The notes below the pieces were generated by a model. It worked only from the letters and a program-made list of their open reading frames with translations, made no database searches and was not told where the DNA came from. From assembly GCF_024721155.1 (NCBI RefSeq), contig NZ_JAHVAP010000003.1, positions 665,426 through 729,425 on the forward strand: DNA of 64,000 bases, written 5' to 3'. A program made the translations under genes and the position numbers. Positions 1 through 9,512 of the stretch are shown here, one piece after another; within the stretch, counting starts at the first letter, position 1; each line of letters starts with the position of its first letter. The stretch comes from Mucilaginibacter phenanthrenivorans (GTDB lineage: Bacteria; Bacteroidota; Bacteroidia; Sphingobacteriales; Sphingobacteriaceae).

Positions 1-5
1 GATCT

Positions 6-2558
6 CTACTGCCCTACCATAAAAACGGCATTGCTCAGCAGCAGCTTGCCATTTTCCCAAAAGCTGCGGAAGATAGGATCATCCACCAGGTATACTACAG
101 AGCCGCGGCCCATGGATTGCACACCAAGCAATAAACCGTCCTTAATTTTTTCCTTGCTTTTTTGGCCTACAAAGCCCGATACAAGTCCATCCTTCTTAAC
201 GGTTCCTACGCTGAAGCCGTCATCACCCATGAAATCGTAAATATCGTCGCTTAGTTTTATGGAGTAATAATATTTGGGCAATCCAAAGCCAAGCGGATGG
301 GTGTTATCCAGGTTAATTTTATAGATGGCTCCCGGCACACTTGAGCGCAATGCATCACGGTCGCGGGATTCGTATGACACCAATTCAGGCTCCTTAGCCT
401 TCGAATCGGCCTTATCATCCTTTTTCTCCTCCTTCTTTTTTATCAGGAAGCCTTTTTTGTCGACCAACTGGGCTACTGCATTTTGAATGGCAATCAGCTT
501 ACCACCATCTCGGATCCAGCTTTGCAGTTTATCAGATGGGAAACCATCATAGTTACCATCAGGAAATATCGCTACATCAAAATCAGAAAGACGCGCCCTG
601 GTCATGTCCTGGTAACGCACCAGGGTGATAGGATAACCTATCTGCTGTTCAAAAAAGTGCCACACCTCGCCCATCGCCTCTGAAGATACATCATCGCCTG
701 CAGCCAGCATTACCCGCGGCTGGCGGATATACCTGATGACATCCGAACCAAGGTCGTTCCCCTTTTCCACAAAACCCGACATTAATGGCGTAAGGTCCTG
801 GTTAAGCGAGGTGGCTATTTTTGCAACAATGTCGTCAAAATCCGACCGGCCATTTCCGGCACGCGTTATCAGTAGCGATCCCGCAGCAAAACTTTTGCCT
901 GCTGCCTGGAACGGCTTCTCGGAATAACGCACCTTGATATTATTTTTTATCAGTGCAGCTAAAAACCGCACATCGTTTACCGATTGCCAGGTGGAAACAT
1001 AAGCATAAGCGTGCGTATTAACCAGCACCTGCGGTTTGGCAGCGCTAAAAGTTGAACTAACCGGCTTTAACGACTCCTTTACGCCATAGGCTTTCAACCC
1101 ATAAACGTAGGGTAACGACCATGCGGTAATGTCATAGGTGTTTGAATCGGCAACAAAGGTTTTAGGTTCCAGCAATACATTCAATAACACTGATTTGGGC
1201 TGATAGGCATTAATCACCAAATCGTTAGGATCAACATTATATTGCTCGGTCTTGCCGGTTGCATAATCATAGCCATTAACGCTGCTTTTTAAGCCAAAGC
1301 CGTACTGAATGCCATTCCTGTCGAGCAGTTTGGCTAAGGCATTTACCTTATCAACGTTTTCGTTTTTAATGATGTAGGTTTTGTATTCGCCCGGCGGGTT
1401 GGCCTTGCTGTTGTCATAAAACTTTTTAAACTCGTCCAATAGTTTTTGTGAATAGGCCGATGCCGTTTCAACCGTGCTTAAACTGGTTGAATGGTGATGC
1501 GCCACGCGATCAACCAAAGTTAAGGTATCGCCGGTACGGGTAAGCACCGCCAAACCAGCGCTGATCCCACCCTGCTCATAGGTCATGCCGATGGAGCCGT
1601 TATAAATGGGGTAGGTATCGCCATAAGATGGGTACAATAGGTCAAACTCCTGCTTGGTGAAATATAGCCAGCCGTTCTGGTCGAAATATTTGGCGTTGTT
1701 TTTACCAATGGTTGTCTGCATTTCGCGCTGCCATGGGGTAATCACTTTATGGAAGGGCTCGGCAGCCGGGGCAAAATAATAGGGTGCATTGTAGCCCTGT
1801 TCGTGGTAATCCACATGTACTTCGGGCAGCCATTGATTGAATAGTGCTAAACGGGCCTGTGTTTCCTTTTGTGTTTGCCATGCCCAGTCGCGGTTAAGGT
1901 CGAAATAATAATGATTTATCCTGCCGCCGGGCCATGGCTCTGAATGCTCGCGCGATGACGGGTTAGCGTCCGGAGTAGCGCCCTTTACTGAATTGTAAAA
2001 ATTCACATAACGGTCGCGGCCATCAGGGTTAAGGCAGGGATCAATAACTACTACCGTATTTTTTAACCAGGGTTGGGTACGGGTGTTCGACGGATCGACC
2101 ATGTCATACAAGGTCCACATGGCAGCTTCGGATGATGCAGGCTCGTTGCCGTGTACATTATAGCTTAGCCAGCAAATGACAGGTGTGTTAGTAGTAGCAG
2201 GTGATGAAGTGGCAGCGTTTTTTATGTTAATGTCGTTACCAACCTTATTTATAGTGGTTTCAAGTCCCGCCAGGCGTAAATTATTTACCCTGATTTCTTC
2301 CAACTTGCCTATGTTTTCGTCCGATGCGACGAACATCGCCAATAGCGGTTTGCCCTCGTTTGTTGAGCCGTACTGAACCAGCTTTACGTTCTTAGACGCA
2401 CTTGCCACGTATTTAAAATATTCTACAATCCGGTAATGCGGCGTAAACCGTTCGCCTAACTTATAACCTAAAAATTTCTCGGGCGATTGGATTTCCTGCG
2501 CAAAGGCAGTACAAAAAACACCTACTAAAATAAATGACAGGAGTAGTTTTTTTATCAT
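6..2558 (-). CDS. M14 family zinc carboxypeptidase, exported
   Basis: An exported zinc metallopeptidase of the M14 carboxypeptidase family, 850 residues. Residues 1-20 form a signal peptide ending in AFA-Q. The catalytic domain covers about residues 30-400. The zinc ligands are visible as HGNE (H136, E139) and as H252 in the stretch VDYHEQ, and the substrate-binding loop NPDGRDRY starts at residue 177. A second half at about 520-850 has a glutamine-amidotransferase-like fold pattern (VMLAAGDDVSS, then AIFPDGNYDGF), as in other large Bacteroidota M14 proteins. It probably trims peptides in the periplasm or outside the cell. A lysine/glutamate-rich insert lies near residues 700-730. The gene is complete and its stop lies at the window edge. 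Family is clear; substrate is unknown. Confidence 0.9.
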   Translation of the reverse strand: MIKKLLLSFILVGVFCTAFAQEIQSPEKFLGYKLGERFTPHYRIVEYFKYVASASKNVKLVQYGSTNEGKPLLAMFVASDENIGKLEEIRVNNLRLAGLETTINKVGNDINIKNAATSSPATTNTPVICWLSYNVHGNEPASSEAAMWTLYDMVDPSNTRTQPWLKNTVVVIDPCLNPDGRDRYVNFYNSVKGATPDANPSSREHSEPWPGGRINHYYFDLNRDWAWQTQKETQARLALFNQWLPEVHVDYHEQGYNAPYYFAPAAEPFHKVITPWQREMQTTIGKNNAKYFDQNGWLYFTKQEFDLLYPSYGDTYPIYNGSIGMTYEQGGISAGLAVLTRTGDTLTLVDRVAHHHSTSLSTVETASAYSQKLLDEFKKFYDNSKANPPGEYKTYIIKNENVDKVNALAKLLDRNGIQYGFGLKSSVNGYDYATGKTEQYNVDPNDLVINAYQPKSVLLNVLLEPKTFVADSNTYDITAWSLPYVYGLKAYGVKESLKPVSSTFSAAKPQVLVNTHAYAYVSTWQSVNDVRFLAALIKNNIKVRYSEKPFQAAGKSFAAGSLLITRAGNGRSDFDDIVAKIATSLNQDLTPLMSGFVEKGNDLGSDVIRYIRQPRVMLAAGDDVSSEAMGEVWHFFEQQIGYPITLVRYQDMTRARLSDFDVAIFPDGNYDGFPSDKLQSWIRDGGKLIAIQNAVAQLVDKKGFLIKKKEEKKDDKADSKAKEPELVSYESRDRDALRSSVPGAIYKINLDNTHPLGFGLPKYYYSIKLSDDIYDFMGDDGFSVGTVKKDGLVSGFVGQKSKEKIKDGLLLGVQSMGRGSVVYLVDDPIFRSFWENGKLLLSNAVFMVGQ

Positions 2559-2726
2559 GGATGCAGAATAAGTAAATGCTAATATAAAATTAAAAAATGA
2601 ATATCACGGAACCAATCATGAATGTGACCAAAGCCGTCGAACTTATAACAAGTGTTTGATTCCCGGCGTTAAATCATTATTTTTGAAAGAGAGAAATTTA
2701 TTGATCTTCTACCTATTATCAGTAAT

Positions 2727-5648
2727 ATGTTTTCAAACAAGGCCGTATTGTGCGTTCTATTATGGTGTGCTTTGTCGTGCATCGCCGGTGGATCATACGG
2801 GCAGCACGCTACTGCAATACGCGGCAGTGATTTTGGTAAACATAACCAGATCTTCTTTGATGATTCACTTTGGTTTTTCCATCCCGGCGAATTGCCCGGC
2901 GGTAAGCATGCAACCAATACAGCGGGGTGGGATACCCTTCATCGTACTTCTTTTGGCAAAACGAATGCGCCCCTTCGATGGCAGGGCATGGGCTGGTTTG
3001 GTTTATGGATAAGGGCGGATACGGGGCTGGTAAACAGGAAACTTTATCTCAGCATTAATCACGATGGCGCTTCCGAAATCTTCATGGATGGCAAACCCAT
3101 AGGCGGTTACGGCAAGGTTGGCCATTCGGCACAGCAAATGGAGGCTATTCGTGCCCCAAGAGAGCTGATCCCGCTTTGGCTTGCCGATACCCGCCCTCAC
3201 CTGCTCGCTATTCGTTATTCAAATTTCTTTGGAGTTTTCCCCAATTTTTGGGGTTTCCAGCTTTCTATAGGTGATTATGCAAGACGTGCCGAAAAAACAA
3301 GCGCGAGCAAAAAATTATTCGACTATTTGCCCATGTTTGCTGCCGCACAGCTGATACTGGGCCTGCTGCATTTCCTGTTTTTCCTTTTTTACCCAAGGCA
3401 AAAGCTCAACGCATATTACGCGTTGTTTGTGTTGCTGATCGGGATCAATGGTATTGCTGTTTACCAGTTTTACCTAACGCCGTATCCATCGGTGCAATAC
3501 TTTGCCGATTTTACAACGTCGGCGTGTAAAGTATTGATCATGTGGTCCGCAGTGATTTTGCTTTACGTACTCAATTATCGCCGGATCCCGCGTTGGCGCA
3601 TCGCCGCCTTAACGGGCATTACCCTTTTTTACCTTACAGGGTATATTTTAAGGTTTTGGGTTTTTAGAGTGGAAACATGGGATGGTTATTTTTCAGTAGC
3701 TTATATTGTTTGCATGATGGATGGCCTGTGGTCGGTAGCACAGGTTATAAAAAGGAAGCAAAAGGATGCCTGGCTTATTGGCATTGGGGTAAGCGCCATC
3801 ATACTGGTTTTTCTTTTCGCCTGGGACGATACGTTTACTGTGTGGCACTATGGCAGTAACTCCATGCGCTTGTTTGTAATGGGCGCTGGGTCCCTTGTTT
3901 TGCCCCTATGCTTATCGCTTTATCTTGCGCTTGATTTTGCCCGTACCAACCAGGAGCTTACTTCAAAGCTCCGCGAGGTGGAAAACCTGTCGGCCCAGGC
4001 CCTTGCCCAGGAAACCGAGAAAACAGAACTGGTAGCCACCGAAGCCCGAAGACTGGAACAAATTGTGCAGCTACGCACCGCCGAACTGAAAGAGCAGGCC
4101 GATAAACTACTGGAACTGGACGCGGTAAAGTCGAGGTTTTTCACCAACATTACCCACGAGTTTAAAACCCCGCTAACGCTGATCATGAACCCGGCTAAGG
4201 AATTGCTGCATAAACCTGATGGGGATGCCAATAAAAACCTTAGACTGATCATTAGCAATGCCGAACGATTGCTACAGTTGATTAACCAATTGCTGGATTT
4301 AAGCAAGGCAGAAAACGGGCTTATGGAAGTAAACCTGGCACCGGTAGACCTGGTAGCGCTTGTGAAACTGCATACCCTCTCCTACGAATCGCTGGCGTTA
4401 CAAAAAGGCATCACCCTGCGCTTTACCGCCGACCGGGACGCCTTATGGTTATTGACCGACCGGGATAAAATGGATAAGATAATCTTAAATATCCTCTCAA
4501 ACTCGCTAAAGTTTACCGACAAAGGGAAGGTGGCAATTACCTTGCGCCAAAATGCTGAAGCGCCCGGCAATGCCTTCATTCTCACGGTCACAGACACCGG
4601 GAAAGGAATCCCAGCGGCTAAGGTACCGTACATTTTTACGCGCTTTTACCAGGCAGACCCTTCAGATACCCGCTCAGCGGAGGGTACGGGTATCGGCCTG
4701 GCGCTTACTAAAGAGTTGGTAGAGCTGATGGGCGGGCAAATAGCAGTGGAAAGTAAAGAGGACCTGTTCACACAGATCCGGATTGATATGCCGTACCAGG
4801 TTGCCGAGGCTATTGCTGAACCCGCGCTGGAAACATTACCTGATGATTTATTTACGCCGGTGGAAGATAGCGTTGAAGTATTGGTTGCCGATGAGGACAG
4901 CCCGCTGATCCTGTTGATTGAGGACCACCATGAACTGAGGGAGTTTATCCGGCAGTCGCTGGCCGGCCGGTACCGGTTAATTACCGCTGCCGATGGCGAG
5001 GAAGGTATAGCCCTTGGCCTGCAATACATCCCTAACCTGGTAATTACCGACTTGATGATGCCTAAGGTGAGTGGCTACGAAGTGAGCGAAACCCTTAAAA
5101 CGGACCAGAAAACCAGCCATATCCCAGTCATCATCCTAACCGCAAAGGCCGACCTGAATAGCCGCATTCAAGGCATTGAAACCGGGGCTGATGCCTACCT
5201 TGCAAAGCCATTTGAGCAACGGGAGTTGCTCGCCATTATTGAAAACCTTATCAGCGTGCGCGAGCAGTTACGCCTGCATTACAGCACCCGCGACTTTTGG
5301 CTTAAAGACACCTCTGCCCTGCCGTCGATTGAGCAGGATTTTATTGCGCGGGTACGCCAGGCTGTTGAAGGCCACCTGGACGACGAGGGTTACAGCGCCG
5401 ATCAGCTCGCTACAGATATAGGGCTTAGCCGCACACAATTACACCGCAAATTAAAGGGCCTCATTGGCCAGGCCCCCGGTGAACTCATTCGCATTGTTCG
5501 CCTGCAATACGCTCATGACTTGTTGGAGCGTCGTGTAGCAACAGTATCCGAGGTGGCCTATATGGTTGGCTTTGGCAGCCCTGCCAGTTTTTCGGCCAGT
5601 TTCTCGCGCCATTTCGGCTTTGCTCCAAGTAAGGTGGCAGAGGTTTAA
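2727..5648 (+). CDS. Hybrid two-component sensor/regulator (7TM sensor, HisKA, HATPase, REC, AraC)
   Basis: A one-protein two-component system of 973 residues. After a signal peptide (about 1-25) comes an extracytoplasmic beta-rich domain (30-185), then about seven membrane segments (200-405), a pattern like 7TMR-DISM receptors. A coiled coil leads into the kinase core: H-box THEFKTPL with the phospho-acceptor His477, N-box NILSNSLKF, and G-box DTGKGIP. The receiver domain has Asp775 in ITDLMMPK. The last 110 residues are an AraC-type DNA-binding domain. It senses an unknown external ligand and should control transcription directly. It is not divergent with a SusC/D pair, so its target is unknown; the exported-protein genes downstream are candidates. 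Confidence 0.9.
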   Translation: MFSNKAVLCVLLWCALSCIAGGSYGQHATAIRGSDFGKHNQIFFDDSLWFFHPGELPGGKHATNTAGWDTLHRTSFGKTNAPLRWQGMGWFGLWIRADTGLVNRKLYLSINHDGASEIFMDGKPIGGYGKVGHSAQQMEAIRAPRELIPLWLADTRPHLLAIRYSNFFGVFPNFWGFQLSIGDYARRAEKTSASKKLFDYLPMFAAAQLILGLLHFLFFLFYPRQKLNAYYALFVLLIGINGIAVYQFYLTPYPSVQYFADFTTSACKVLIMWSAVILLYVLNYRRIPRWRIAALTGITLFYLTGYILRFWVFRVETWDGYFSVAYIVCMMDGLWSVAQVIKRKQKDAWLIGIGVSAIILVFLFAWDDTFTVWHYGSNSMRLFVMGAGSLVLPLCLSLYLALDFARTNQELTSKLREVENLSAQALAQETEKTELVATEARRLEQIVQLRTAELKEQADKLLELDAVKSRFFTNITHEFKTPLTLIMNPAKELLHKPDGDANKNLRLIISNAERLLQLINQLLDLSKAENGLMEVNLAPVDLVALVKLHTLSYESLALQKGITLRFTADRDALWLLTDRDKMDKIILNILSNSLKFTDKGKVAITLRQNAEAPGNAFILTVTDTGKGIPAAKVPYIFTRFYQADPSDTRSAEGTGIGLALTKELVELMGGQIAVESKEDLFTQIRIDMPYQVAEAIAEPALETLPDDLFTPVEDSVEVLVADEDSPLILLIEDHHELREFIRQSLAGRYRLITAADGEEGIALGLQYIPNLVITDLMMPKVSGYEVSETLKTDQKTSHIPVIILTAKADLNSRIQGIETGADAYLAKPFEQRELLAIIENLISVREQLRLHYSTRDFWLKDTSALPSIEQDFIARVRQAVEGHLDDEGYSADQLATDIGLSRTQLHRKLKGLIGQAPGELIRIVRLQYAHDLLERRVATVSEVAYMVGFGSPASFSASFSRHFGFAPSKVAEV

Positions 5649-5803
5649 TCTTTAACTATTACTTATATCTCTTTGTGTTTCCTTGAGAAATATTTTTAAG
5701 CATACGCTATACATCATTCAAAAAGATATTCGGGAGGTACGTAAAACAGGCAAAAATATAACTGTTAAATTCTCTTTCGTATCTTGCAGCAGATACTAAA
5801 TCA

Positions 5804-6577
5804 ATGAATAGCAAAAAGAAAGGGGCGGATGCTTTATTGGTGAGTTTGAGGATCCTTAACCAGATAGGTGCATCCATTCTTTCTGAGTTTACCATTGAGC
5901 AGATGATAGATACCGTTTATGAGCATGTTAATAAACTCATGGATGCCTATTCATTTGCCATAGGGATCTATAATCCGGTATCTGAGCGCATAGAATACAT
6001 TGGCGCACGGGAAAACAACCAAAAATTGCCTGCTTTTTCTATTTATGCGCACAACCAGGAAAGGTTTTCGGGCTGGGTATTTACCCATCAAAAGGAATTG
6101 CTGATCAATGATTATGAAAAGGAGTACCTTTTATACCTTCCCCATGCCATTACACCAATGCAAGGGATCAATCCTGCTTCACTGATGTATATTCCTTTAT
6201 TCATCAACAAAGAGATCATCGGATTACTTTCTGTACGAACCCTGGAAAAGAACGCCTACGGGCCGCAATCCATGGAAATCCTTAAAACACTGGCTGTATT
6301 TATCGCAAAAGCGATTGAAAACACCCGCGCATCAAACGGCGAAAAACCGGCCCCGGCAGAGGTTCCCCCAAGTTATCATGCAGACCTGCTTTCTGCCAGG
6401 GAGCTTGATGTACTCAGCTTATTATCGAAAGGATTTACGAACCGCGCTATTGCTGATGACCTTTTTATTTCCCCGAATACGGTAAAAACACATACCATAA
6501 AAATTTATCAAAAACTGCAGGCCGGTAACCGCACGGAAGCAATTGTTAAAGCAAAAACATACGGATTGATCAAGTAA
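5804..6577 (+). CDS. GAF domain LuxR-type transcription regulator
   Basis: A cytoplasmic regulator of 257 residues with a GAF-like sensor domain (about 25-170) and a C-terminal LuxR helix-turn-helix (about 193-257; LSARELDVLSLLSKGFTNRA and NTVKTHTIKIYQKL). There is no receiver domain, so it is likely ligand-controlled, not phosphorylated. A linker with an ENGEKPAPAEVPP-like proline-rich stretch separates the domains. The gene stands alone between the hybrid sensor and a cupin gene. A 9-bp stem hairpin (AAATCATCC/GGATGATTT, 6578-6599) follows its stop. The ligand is unknown. Confidence 0.82.
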   Translation: MNSKKKGADALLVSLRILNQIGASILSEFTIEQMIDTVYEHVNKLMDAYSFAIGIYNPVSERIEYIGARENNQKLPAFSIYAHNQERFSGWVFTHQKELLINDYEKEYLLYLPHAITPMQGINPASLMYIPLFINKEIIGLLSVRTLEKNAYGPQSMEILKTLAVFIAKAIENTRASNGEKPAPAEVPPSYHADLLSARELDVLSLLSKGFTNRAIADDLFISPNTVKTHTIKIYQKLQAGNRTEAIVKAKTYGLIK

Positions 6578-6599
6578 AAATCATCCGTTTGGATGATTT
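6578..6599 (+). terminator. Hairpin after the GAF-LuxR gene
   Basis: A perfect 9-bp inverted repeat AAATCATCC / GGATGATTT with a GTTT loop begins at the stop codon. There is no clear T-tract after it, so it may be a weak terminator or an mRNA-stabilising hairpin. Confidence 0.4.
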
Positions 6600-6648
6600 A
6601 TCGCCTGGCAATCGCTCTTAATTTTGGTTCATAAACAGCAATGGTTTT

Positions 6649-7149
6649 ATGAACATCAAATCAAATAATCTTCCTTTTCATATTTCCGGTGACCAAATGC
6701 TGGAACGCTCGCTCTGGTTCGGTCCAAACCTGGTAACTTTCCTGATCACATCGGCAGAGACGAACGGCGCTTTCGCGCTGATCAGGTGCGTACTGATAAA
6801 AGGTTTCGAACCTCCGCTCCATATCCATAGTAATGAAGATGAAAGCTCGTTTATCCTGGATGGCGAAATCGGGTACCAGGCGGGGGACAGGGAGATCCAT
6901 GCCAGGGCCGGCGATTTCGTTCATCTCCCTAAACTGGTGCCGCATACTTTTAAACCGACCACGGATACGGTAACGTTGCTCCTGCTGATCACACCGGGCG
7001 GATTTGAGGCTATGTTCAGGCAGTGCAGCCGGCCCGCAATAGAATTCGCGCTCCCCCCGGTTACAGGCGAAAAACCTAATGCTTCCTTCTTTGAATTGAT
7101 GACAAGGGCCAACAAAGACCTCGGCGTTCTTTTGCTACCCGACCTATAG
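6649..7149 (+). CDS. Cupin domain protein (quercetin-dioxygenase-like)
   Basis: A single-domain cupin of 166 residues with no signal peptide. Cupin motif 1 is PLHIHSNEDESSFILDGEI and motif 2 is HARAGDFVHLPKLVPHTF, so the metal-binding His, His, Glu and His positions are all present. This resembles the quercetin 2,3-dioxygenase-like group of small cupins common near GAF or AraC regulators. Substrate and reaction cannot be read from the sequence. It starts 71 bases after the GAF-LuxR gene and may be controlled by it. Confidence 0.78.
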   Translation: MNIKSNNLPFHISGDQMLERSLWFGPNLVTFLITSAETNGAFALIRCVLIKGFEPPLHIHSNEDESSFILDGEIGYQAGDREIHARAGDFVHLPKLVPHTFKPTTDTVTLLLLITPGGFEAMFRQCSRPAIEFALPPVTGEKPNASFFELMTRANKDLGVLLLPDL

Positions 7150-7195
7150 CATAATATAATCTGTCACATCTTTTAAACATCAAATTACCAATACC

Positions 7196-7801
7196 ATGAA
7201 AAAAACATTATCAATTCTGCTGCTGATCGGGTTATCAGCCTGTACTAAAGACATACAGCAACCCTTGACCTTTGTGGTCAATAGCAGCACTTCAAAAATC
7301 GGGTGGAAAGGCTCAGCAAGCGATCACTCACATATCGGGTCTTTTGACTTGAACGGAACCGTAATCACCAATCCTGACGGAACGGTTAAGAGCGGGGATT
7401 TCACCATACCCGTTGCCTCTATCATGGACTATGATCTGACTGATCCGGCCAAACAGCAATTGCTTGATGACCTTAAGAGCGCTAACTTCTTTAAGATAGC
7501 AACCTACCCGGATACCAAATTTCACATCACCGGCGTCGCGCCTTATAGAGGTACAGACACCAGCGCCGTTCAAGGTGCCAATTACCTGATGACCGGAGAT
7601 TTTACCATGACAGGGGAGACACATGAGCTGTCTTTTCCGGTAAAGATCGGCCGAACTGCCGACAGCTTAAAAACCGAGGCAAAATTTAAACTCGATCGCA
7701 CCAAATGGGGAATGAACATTTATAACGACCCTTCAAAACCACTTTATATTTATCCTGATGTGAATATCAGCTTACACATCCTGGCGGCCAGATCAAAATG
7801 A
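7196..7801 (+). CDS. YceI family lipoprotein
   Basis: A 201-residue lipoprotein with lipobox LLIGLSAC (lipidated Cys16), followed by a YceI-like domain. Its typical features are present: SSTSKIGWKGSAS near the start, the GSFDLNGTV strand, DTKFHITGV, and the end segment TMTGETHELSFPVKI. YceI proteins form a lipocalin-like beta barrel that binds isoprenoid-type lipids in the periplasm. It sits 46 bases after the cupin gene on the same strand, so co-transcription is likely. Its ligand is unknown. Confidence 0.85.
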   Translation: MKKTLSILLLIGLSACTKDIQQPLTFVVNSSTSKIGWKGSASDHSHIGSFDLNGTVITNPDGTVKSGDFTIPVASIMDYDLTDPAKQQLLDDLKSANFFKIATYPDTKFHITGVAPYRGTDTSAVQGANYLMTGDFTMTGETHELSFPVKIGRTADSLKTEAKFKLDRTKWGMNIYNDPSKPLYIYPDVNISLHILAARSK

Positions 7802-7833
7802 GATGCTATGTCCCGAAACGGGCGCGTTGCAAC

Positions 7834-7872
7834 GCAACAAACTCGAAAGCATTTGCAACATACGCGAAAGTA
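7834..7872 (+). promoter_or_regulatory. 39-base upstream element, copy 1
   Basis: This stretch is repeated with one mismatch at 9379-9417. It holds two half-sites, GCAACAAACTCGAAAG and GCAACATACGCGAAAG, spaced 21 bases apart, which places them on the same face of the helix. Both copies are followed by a similar ATGTYTCTTTG block that may be the -7 promoter box. It lies about 105 bases before the lipoprotein start at 7978. It is likely a binding site for a shared regulator; the regulator is unknown. Confidence 0.5.
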
Positions 7873-7977
7873 ACTTTTGGGTGGGATATGTTTCTTTGTG
7901 AAGCAATTGCAACTGCATTAAAACCTCTAGTGATAATGTTTGGCGCGGTTTCAAATCAACAAATATTCTTATCTACC

Positions 7978-8478
7978 ATGAAAAACCTAAAAACAACCTT
8001 AGCGATACCATTTATCATGATACTAGGCTGTGCGATATTTGCCGGATGCAACTTTAGCACCGGTGCCAAAAAAGACCTCCGCACCGGCTTGTCGTTCAAC
8101 TACAATGGCTTTATCGTGCAGGATGTTTTATTGATTGACCCGGCTAATAAACCCATGACCGATAATAAGGTGCAATTGAATACCCGGATAGCTATAGCAG
8201 CCTTTGGCATACACAATTATGGGCTTAAGGATGGCAAGGTTTTCCCGGGGATGATGCTTTTGGTGACCGATAAAAAAGGAACCCCGGTACTTAACGCCGC
8301 CGACCTGTTTGCCGGTGGCCAGGGCTATCCCCCTGCAAACGCTACCGAACTGCGTGGTGATATCACCATTGCAAAGCCAATGACAGCCGGGGAAACCTAT
8401 CACGTAAAAGTGCACATCTGGGACAAGGTGAAAGCAGATAATGAAATCAATATTGAAACAGACCTCGTCGTACAGTAA
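7978..8478 (+). CDS. Small lipoprotein of unknown function
   Basis: A 166-residue lipoprotein. The frame is open further upstream (to 7798), but ATG 7978 gives a clean lipoprotein signal (MKNLKTTLAIPFIMILGC, then lipobox IFAGC with Cys24). The longer version would place coding sequence across the repeated upstream element. The mature part looks beta-rich (SFNYNGFIVQDVLLIDPANK, TYHVKVHIWDKVKADNEI) and I recognise no family. It is the first gene of a group of three that continues with two membrane proteins. Confidence 0.72.
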   Translation: MKNLKTTLAIPFIMILGCAIFAGCNFSTGAKKDLRTGLSFNYNGFIVQDVLLIDPANKPMTDNKVQLNTRIAIAAFGIHNYGLKDGKVFPGMMLLVTDKKGTPVLNAADLFAGGQGYPPANATELRGDITIAKPMTAGETYHVKVHIWDKVKADNEINIETDLVVQ

Positions 8479-8522
8479 GTTATTATACACCTCAAATTTT
8501 TTAACCATTTAAATTATTTACC

Positions 8523-8747
8523 ATGGCCATTTTATTGCCGAGAAAACCGACCCTTATTTGCCTGGTAGTGCTGGGCCCCATTTGCGTGGTGGACGGCATT
8601 GTCAAAAAAAACACCCAGGAGATCCTGGCAATGTTGGCCGTATTCATATTCGCCATAGTAACCCTGATTATGGACAGCAAAAAAAAGAAAAAGCTTATAA
8701 ATAAAAATGAACGGGAACATAGCAATCCCGTTAACCCAAACCGATAA
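8523..8747 (+). CDS. Small two-span membrane protein
   Basis: A 74-residue protein with two hydrophobic segments (about 9-27 and 33-50) and a lysine-rich cytoplasmic tail beginning SKKKKKLINKN. No known family. It lies 44 bases after the lipoprotein gene and 18 bases before the next gene, consistent with an operon. Start ATG 8523 is the only good one. Confidence 0.6.
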   Translation: MAILLPRKPTLICLVVLGPICVVDGIVKKNTQEILAMLAVFIFAIVTLIMDSKKKKKLINKNEREHSNPVNPNR

Positions 8748-8765
8748 ACCTTAACAAACACCATT

Positions 8766-9341
8766 ATGCCCGATGAAAAAAGCTTTTGGACAACCGTGCC
8801 GGGAATTATTACCGGCATTGCTGCTATAGTTACCGCTATTACCGGTTTAATTGTGGCATTAAACGGGGCCGGTTTATTTAGTAAATCTGCCGTGGCAAAC
8901 AAGGCAAATACCGAAACAAAACAGGAGGCTAAAAAAGATGCGGATAGTTTGACAGAAAAAAAAGAGGAACCGCAAAAGCCGGTTGAAAAGCTTAAGCCGG
9001 TATTTTCAATGACCGGGGTAAAAATTGAAGATCATGAATACAGTATCCTTGGCTCATCTCTTGAAGCAATAACGCCTGAAAGTAACTCGCTGACAATTAA
9101 AATAAAATACAAAAACAACAGCAATTATTCGCCGGCTACTTTCTGGAACGAAGGTTTCAGGCTGGCTATTGATGGATCCCTTACCGCACCTTCAGGAGAT
9201 TTAAGCGAACTGGTTCAGCGCCATGCCGAGCTGGTTGGCACCGTAACTTTTGAAGTGCCCAACAACGCTAAAGATCTTGTTTTTCACATCCTTGATGTTG
9301 GAAAAGATATTGCCGTGCCCATAAAACTGACACCTGAATAA
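8766..9341 (+). CDS. Single-pass membrane-anchored protein of unknown function
   Basis: 191 residues: a short charged N-terminus, one membrane segment (about 10-38, TVPGIITGIAAIVTAITGLI), a charged Lys/Glu-rich linker (45-75), and a C-terminal beta-sandwich-like domain (about 78-190; NSLTIKIKYKNNSNYSPATF, TVTFEVPNNAKDLVFHIL). The C-terminal part resembles DUF4352-like or Ig-like telokin domains, but I cannot assign it. It closes the three-gene group that starts with the lipoprotein at 7978. Confidence 0.62.
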   Translation: MPDEKSFWTTVPGIITGIAAIVTAITGLIVALNGAGLFSKSAVANKANTETKQEAKKDADSLTEKKEEPQKPVEKLKPVFSMTGVKIEDHEYSILGSSLEAITPESNSLTIKIKYKNNSNYSPATFWNEGFRLAIDGSLTAPSGDLSELVQRHAELVGTVTFEVPNNAKDLVFHILDVGKDIAVPIKLTPE

Positions 9342-9378
9342 TGACCCGCCGTTGTGCTGCTTGGCTCAAAGGCCAAAT

Positions 9379-9417
9379 GCAACAAACTCGAAAGTATTTG
9401 CAACATACGCGAAAGTA
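9379..9417 (+). promoter_or_regulatory. 39-base upstream element, copy 2
   Basis: Second copy of the element at 7834-7872, identical except for one base, with the same 21-base-spaced half-sites GCAACAAACTCGAAAG and GCAACATACGCGAAAG. It lies about 96 bases before the serine-hydrolase start at 9513 and is followed by ATGTCTCTTTGGG, a possible start-proximal promoter box. The same distance and order in both copies argue for a shared operator. Confidence 0.5.
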
Positions 9418-9512
9418 TCTTTTCGGCTATTTATGTCTCTTTGGGTTCCCTGCCAGGCTTCCCTAAATTAAAGGGGATCAATTAATAATTAAACAACAAA
9501 CACTTATTACCT

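Noticed and set aside
7798..7977. N-terminal extension of the 7978 lipoprotein
   Set aside because: It would translate the repeated 39-base upstream element and bury the lipoprotein signal 60 residues inside the protein.
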